Assembly: GCA_903927605.1 (NCBI GenBank)
Contig: CAIYNT010000185.1
Coordinates: forward strand, 1 to 15,449
DNA from: an uncultured Holophagaceae bacterium
GTDB taxonomy: Bacteria; Acidobacteriota; Holophagae; Holophagales; Holophagaceae
DNA length: 15,449 bases
Direction: 5' to 3'
The notes under the pieces were generated by a model. The model saw nothing but the letters and a program-made list of their open reading frames with translations. It searched no databases and was not told where the DNA came from. The translations under genes and the position numbers were made by a program. Positions 11,729 to 15,449 of this stretch are shown here, piece by piece (the first letter of the stretch is position 1; each line of letters begins with the position of its first letter).

Positions 11729-13032
11729 AAGGCCGTGACGACACCCGTGGGTGTGACGTTCCTGAGGATGTGGTTGTAGGTGTCGGCGACCACCAGGTTG
11801 CCCGAAGCGATGGCGGTGATCCCGCAGGGAAGGTTGAATTGGGCTAAGGCGCCGGTGCCATCGACATTTCCTACCAACCCTGAGCCAGCCATGGCGTTGA
11901 CGACACCCGCTGGGGTGATGCGGCGGATTGCATGGTTGTGGGTATCGGTCACCCACAGGTTCCCGCTGGCATCTAGAGCGATTCCGACCGGCTGGTTGAA
12001 GAGGGCTGCTGTGCCCGTGGCATCGGTATAGCCGACGGTACCAGCCTTTCCGGCGAGGGTGCTGACCAGGGCGCTCGGACTGATTACCCTGATGCAGGAA
12101 TTCCCATAATCGGAAACGAACAGTGTCCCGTCAGTAGCCAGGGCCAAGCCATTCGGCTGATCGAATTGGGCGCTGCTCAGGCTTCCGTTGCCCTGTCCGG
12201 ACACCCCCGGCGTTCCCGCGTAGGTGGAGACCGTGCCGTCTGTGGCCAGGAGGCGGATGGTGTGGTTCTGGGAGTCGGAAATGTAGGCGGTGCCTGTGGC
12301 CGACACGGCGACGCCGTAGGGGGCATTGAAGCGGGCCGAAGAACCCAGGCCATCCGTGGTGCCAGGAATGCCTGGCGAGCCAGCCAGGGTGGTCACGGTC
12401 CCATCCGGTGCGACCCGCCGGATCGTGTGATTCCCGGTGTCGGCGACCACCAGGTTGCCGACCGGATCGAAGGCCAGGCAGCCAGGGTTCCGGAACTGGG
12501 CGGTGCTGCCCTGTCCGTCGGCGGAACCGGCGAATCCCTTCAGTCCGGCCAGCAGGGTCACCTGGTTCGTCGGACTCACCTTCCAGATGACGTGATCATC
12601 CCGGTCAGACACGAAGAGGTTGCCGGCGGCGTCCGCAACGATCCCCACGGCCGCGGTGAACTCAGGTGCCTGGGCCACCTTCAGGACCGCCTTAGAACTG
12701 TTGGCCGTGCCAAAGTCATTGGTCACGGTCACGGAGTAGTGCCCCGAATCCGTGGGCTGGGGGTTGTAGAGGGTGAAGGTCGCGCCCTGGACCTGGGAAC
12801 CAAAGATCGGAACCCCATCCTTGGACCACTGGTAGGCAAGTGTGGGAGCCCCGTTAGCGGTGATCGTGAAGCTCACCTGGCGGCCCGAGACCGTGCTGGT
12901 ATCCACAGGCTGCAGAGTGATGCTGGGCGGCGTGCCTGGAGCGTTCGGGTTGGAACCGTGGTGGCATCCCTCGCCAAGGGCCAGCAGGAGGATGGGGAAC
13001 AGGAGACAGAGGAGGCCACGAACCTTGCGCAT
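11716..13032 (-). CDS. Ig-like plus six-repeat NHL beta-propeller lipoprotein, 438 aa
   Basis: Exported protein probably involved in binding or adhesion rather than catalysis. MRKVRGLLCLLFPILLLALG followed by EGC (C23) is a signal peptide with a loosely lipobox-like end. An Ig-like domain spans about residues 36-119 (SGRQVSFTITANG, YQWSKDGVPI, DSGHYSVTVTND). Six NHL repeats fill 126-438, each with the GNLxVxDxxNHxIRxxxP pattern, for example GNLVVADTGNHTIRRVAPDG and GNLWVTDTHNHAIRRITP, enough for one closed propeller. Start choice is uncertain: 13032 gives the cleanest signal peptide, 13065 has GGAAGG upstream, and 13107 has the best Shine-Dalgarno (GGAGG, 4 nt spacing) but would give an unusually long N-terminal region. 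Convergent with the small secreted gene; the 3' end lies inside the shared hairpin. Confidence 0.85.
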   Translation of the reverse strand: MRKVRGLLCLLFPILLLALGEGCHHGSNPNAPGTPPSITLQPVDTSTVSGRQVSFTITANGAPTLAYQWSKDGVPIFGSQVQGATFTLYNPQPTDSGHYSVTVTNDFGTANSSKAVLKVAQAPEFTAAVGIVADAAGNLFVSDRDDHVIWKVSPTNQVTLLAGLKGFAGSADGQGSTAQFRNPGCLAFDPVGNLVVADTGNHTIRRVAPDGTVTTLAGSPGIPGTTDGLGSSARFNAPYGVAVSATGTAYISDSQNHTIRLLATDGTVSTYAGTPGVSGQGNGSLSSAQFDQPNGLALATDGTLFVSDYGNSCIRVISPSALVSTLAGKAGTVGYTDATGTAALFNQPVGIALDASGNLWVTDTHNHAIRRITPAGVVNAMAGSGLVGNVDGTGALAQFNLPCGITAIASGNLVVADTYNHILRNVTPTGVVTALTVP

Positions 13033-13275
13033 GGATCGGCTTTCCAAAATGGTCAGTGACCGCATCGAGTCAAGCCTTCCCCCCGGGCCGGGGAACTCCA
13101 GAGACATTGAACCTCCAAGAAAACAAAGACCCCGAGGGGCAGAGCCTAGTTTAGCGGTGAACGGGGCCATTCTCCGAATGGTGAGGATCCCATGAATGGT
13201 GGAGGCTAGGCCCGGAAGGTTCCTCGACATGTGGTCTGGCACTCCTTGGTAGGCCTTCCTGACTTTGCAGATGAC

Positions 13276-15279
13276 TCAGAACTCGAAGGTCGGACCGCTG
13301 AGGGTCTGAGCGTCGAGGATCTGGCCCTGGGGGTCCAGGGTGACGAGGCCCTGGGCCTGCCGGGGGGTCAGCTGGCCGATCTGCTGGAGGGCCTGGCCGC
13401 GCAGTTCAGTGCTGCCACCCTCGGCACTCTCGAAGAACACAGCGCCTACGCGGTAGGTCTGTTTGGCGTCCTGGAGCAGGTGCAGCTCGCGCAGCTGCCG
13501 CTCGTCCACGGGACTCGGCGCGTCCGTCATGAGGCAACGGGCCTGGGCGGTCTTGGGGAAGGCGATGACCTCGCGGATGTTGTCCACCCCCGCGAGGAGC
13601 ATGATCAGACGATCCAGGCCCAGGGCCAGGCCACCATGGGGTGGGGCACCGAAGGCGAGGGCATCCAGCAGGAAGCCGAACTTGGTTCGGGCCTCAGCCT
13701 CGCCGATGCCGATGGCCCGGAACAGGCGGCTCTGCGTTTCGGCGTCGTGGATGCGGATGCTGCCGCCGCCCACCTCGAAGCCGTTAAGCACCAGATCGTA
13801 GGCCACGGCCCGGCACCGGCCCGGATCCGATTCCAGCAAATCCAGATCGTCGGGATGGGGGCTAGTGAAGGGGTGGTGGCAGGCCACGAAGCGCTGCGCT
13901 TCTTCGCTCCACTCCAGCAATGGGAAGTCCACGACCCACAAAAACGCGTAGGCGCTTTTGTTTTGGAAAAGACTGGAAAGGGCAGGGTCTTTTTCAGTGG
14001 CGGCAAGGTCCATGGCGATCCTGGCGCGGAGGTCGCCCAGGACTTTGGAAGTCTGGGCATCCGTGCCCACGGCGAACACCGCTAGCCCTTCTCCACTTAC
14101 TCGGAAGTGGGCCTTCAGGGCCGCTACCGAGGCCTCATCCAGGAATTTCTTGAAGCTGCTGGAGAGGCCTTCCTTCCCCCACTTGGCGTAGGGCAGACCG
14201 CCGGCGCCCATCTGCTTGGCTTGTTCCTGGTAGGCGTCCAGCTGCTTGCGGCTCAGGGAACCTGCGGCTTCGCCGGGGAAGAACAGGGCCCGTACTCGGC
14301 GCTGTCCCTGGCTTTCGGCGGCGGCGCGGAAGAGGTTGAAGCCGCTGGTGGCGAAGAGGCCAGTGACGTCCTGGATTTTTACGCCGCAGCGCAGGTCGGG
14401 CTTGTCCGAGCCGTACCACTCCATGGCGTCACGGAAGGGCAGGCGGGGGAAGGGAGCGGTGACATCCTTGCCGACGACCTTGGCCAGCTTGACCATGAGC
14501 GGCTCGATGACGCCCTGGACGTCCTCCTGGCGTACGAAGCTCATCTCGATGTCCACCTGGGTGAACTCGGGCTGCCGGTCGGCGCGCAGGTCCTCATCGC
14601 GGAAGCAGCGGCAGATCTGGACGTAGCGCTCGAAGCCGCTCACCTGCAGCAGCTGCTTGAAGAGCTGGGGGCTCTGGGGCAGTGCGAAGAACTGGCCGGC
14701 ATGGACGCGGCTGGGCACCAGGTAGTCGCGGGCCCCTTCGGGGGTGGACTTGGTGAGGATGGGGGTCTCGAACTCGATGAAGTCCAGCTCGCGGAAATGA
14801 TTCCGGGTGAGGTTCGCCACCTCGCTACGCAGGATCATGTTGCGCTGGAGCTGCTCCCGGCGCAGGTCCAGGAACCGGTAGGTGAGGCGCAGGTCCTCGC
14901 CCACACCCTCGTCTTCCAGGGGGAAGGGCAGAGGGGCAGCGGTATTGAGAATCTTCAGACCGGTCAGGCGGATCTCGACGTCGCCTGTGGCCATGTTGGG
15001 GTTCTTGTTTTCGCGCTCGGCCACCACGCCTTCGGCGGCCAGCACGAACTCGCTGCGCACGGCCTTGAGCTTGGCCAGCAGCTCAGGATCGGCGGTCTCC
15101 TCGTTGGCCACCAGCTGCACCAGGCCCCAGCGGTCGCGCAGATCGAGAAAGACCAGGAAACCCAGGTTCCGCACTCGGCGGCACCAGCCGAGCAGGCGCA
15201 CAGTCTGGCCCACATGCTCAAGGCGCAGATCGCCGTTGCGGTGGGTGCGTTGGAAGTCGTCGAGCCGATCGAGTTTCAT
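13276..15279 (-). CDS. aspS: Aspartyl-tRNA synthetase, bacterial type, 667 aa
   Basis: Class IIb synthetase that attaches aspartate to tRNA(Asp) in the cytosol. The N-terminal OB fold (about 18-110) begins LRLEHVGQTVRLLGW. Catalytic motif 1 is in FIEFETPILTKSTPEGARDY, motif 2 in FERYVQICRCFRDEDLRA and motif 3 in GGLALGLDRLIMLLAG. A GAD insertion domain, typical of bacteria, lies between motifs 2 and 3. L39 (RNLGF) and K92 (ERENKN) occupy positions where, as I recall, E. coli-type discriminating enzymes have Leu and Lys and non-discriminating ones have His and Gly; that alignment is by eye. The protein is longer than the usual ~590 residues because about 69 residues follow the normal end (ELHL). 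The ATG at 15279 has GGAAGG just upstream; an ATG at 15297 has nothing. It starts 33 nt after the RND gene's stop. Confidence 0.95.
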   Translation of the reverse strand: MKLDRLDDFQRTHRNGDLRLEHVGQTVRLLGWCRRVRNLGFLVFLDLRDRWGLVQLVANEETADPELLAKLKAVRSEFVLAAEGVVAERENKNPNMATGDVEIRLTGLKILNTAAPLPFPLEDEGVGEDLRLTYRFLDLRREQLQRNMILRSEVANLTRNHFRELDFIEFETPILTKSTPEGARDYLVPSRVHAGQFFALPQSPQLFKQLLQVSGFERYVQICRCFRDEDLRADRQPEFTQVDIEMSFVRQEDVQGVIEPLMVKLAKVVGKDVTAPFPRLPFRDAMEWYGSDKPDLRCGVKIQDVTGLFATSGFNLFRAAAESQGQRRVRALFFPGEAAGSLSRKQLDAYQEQAKQMGAGGLPYAKWGKEGLSSSFKKFLDEASVAALKAHFRVSGEGLAVFAVGTDAQTSKVLGDLRARIAMDLAATEKDPALSSLFQNKSAYAFLWVVDFPLLEWSEEAQRFVACHHPFTSPHPDDLDLLESDPGRCRAVAYDLVLNGFEVGGGSIRIHDAETQSRLFRAIGIGEAEARTKFGFLLDALAFGAPPHGGLALGLDRLIMLLAGVDNIREVIAFPKTAQARCLMTDAPSPVDERQLRELHLLQDAKQTYRVGAVFFESAEGGSTELRGQALQQIGQLTPRQAQGLVTLDPQGQILDAQTLSGPTFEF

Positions 15280-15312
15280 AGCCTTCCAGGATCGCATCTG
15301 GAAGGGCCATGC

Positions 15313-15449
15313 TCAAGCCGTGACTGCGGACCTGCGTCCCGCCCTGAGCCGCACCCACCAGAGGTGCACCCGGTCCATGTAGAGGTAGATGACGGGCGTG
15401 GTGTAGAGGGTCAGGAGCTGGCTGAAGATCAGGCCCCCCACGATGGCGA
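15313..15449 (-). CDS. RND efflux transporter, C-terminal fragment (cut by window end)
   Basis: Minus-strand frame reading [20 protein letters not shown], then [11 protein letters not shown], to a TGA at 15315-15313. The [16 protein letters not shown] block is the conserved last transmembrane helix and exit of AcrB/MdtB-type resistance-nodulation-division pumps, which use proton flow to export substrates across the Gram-negative envelope. Only 44 residues are visible, so substrate and subclass (multidrug versus metal) cannot be decided, although the multidrug (HAE1) clade fits this motif best. It lies directly upstream of aspS on the same strand with a 33-nt gap and no obvious terminator, so read-through into aspS is possible. 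Confidence 0.82.
   Translation of the reverse strand, partial: AIVGGLIFSQLLTLYTTPVIYLYMDRVHLWWVRLRAGRRSAVTA

Noticed and set aside
12166..13059. Plus-strand 297-codon frame across the NHL gene
   Set aside because: Antisense to a protein with six regular NHL repeats; the repeat structure itself keeps the frame open.
13120..13140. CCCCGAGGGG followed on the minus strand by a T-rich stretch, a possible terminator
   Set aside because: The palindrome leaves too small a loop for a stable stem, and it lies just before the NHL start rather than after a gene end.

Overview
The window is high-GC, gene-dense bacterial DNA with short intergenic gaps. It looks like a Gram-negative chromosome: there is an RND efflux pump end, a lipoprotein-type beta-propeller, a secreted small protein and a bacterial-type aspartyl-tRNA synthetase. 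The gene mix and the style of the intergenic repeats would fit an Acidobacteriota (Holophagae/Geothrix-like) or deltaproteobacterial-type genome. That placement is a weak inference, because no marker decisive for taxonomy was checked.

Layout, left to right. (1) 1-112: C-terminal tail of an IS30-type transposase running in from the left edge. (2) 113-480: non-coding, structured DNA with a 10-bp-period repeat, an inverted partner of that repeat and an 18-bp perfect palindrome. (3) 481-1656 (+): MFS transporter. (4) 1657-1987: a gap between convergent genes, packed with nested hairpins and inverted repeats. (5) 5527-1988 (-): a compact cluster of sensor histidine kinase, ECF sigma factor, ChrR-like anti-sigma factor and EamA permease, with 8-nt and 4-nt overlaps at the first two junctions and 15 nt before the permease. 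(6) 5606-7087 (+): a second, cytosolic GAF-containing histidine kinase, divergent from the first. (7) 7175-8389 (+): ArnB-like PLP aminotransferase, overlapping tail-to-tail with (8) 9860-8379 (-), a cytosolic-II-type HAD 5'-nucleotidase. (9) A third short intergenic inverted repeat, then a SprT-like metalloprotease (-) directly behind an AT-richer orphan gene (-). (10) 11227-11676 (+): small secreted His/Arg/Asp-rich protein with a promoter-like sequence and a leader hairpin. (11) 13032-11716 (-): Ig-like plus six-repeat NHL lipoprotein, separated from the previous gene by a strong bidirectional hairpin. (12) 15279-13276 (-): aspartyl-tRNA synthetase with a C-terminal extension. (13) 15449-15313 (-): C-terminal tail of an RND efflux transporter, cut by the window end.

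The most interesting unit is the 1988-7087 regulatory block. Two histidine kinases lie head to head with no response regulator anywhere in the window. One of them is fused by overlap to an ECF sigma/anti-sigma pair whose anti-sigma factor carries two HxxxCxxC motifs plus a cupin with the ChrR-type metal signature. This suggests, but does not prove, that kinase sensing and zinc/cupin sensing converge on one sigma factor whose operon includes a small-molecule permease. The second theme is three intergenic regions that each carry an inverted pair of ~10-bp-period repeats, two of them also around strong internal palindromes.
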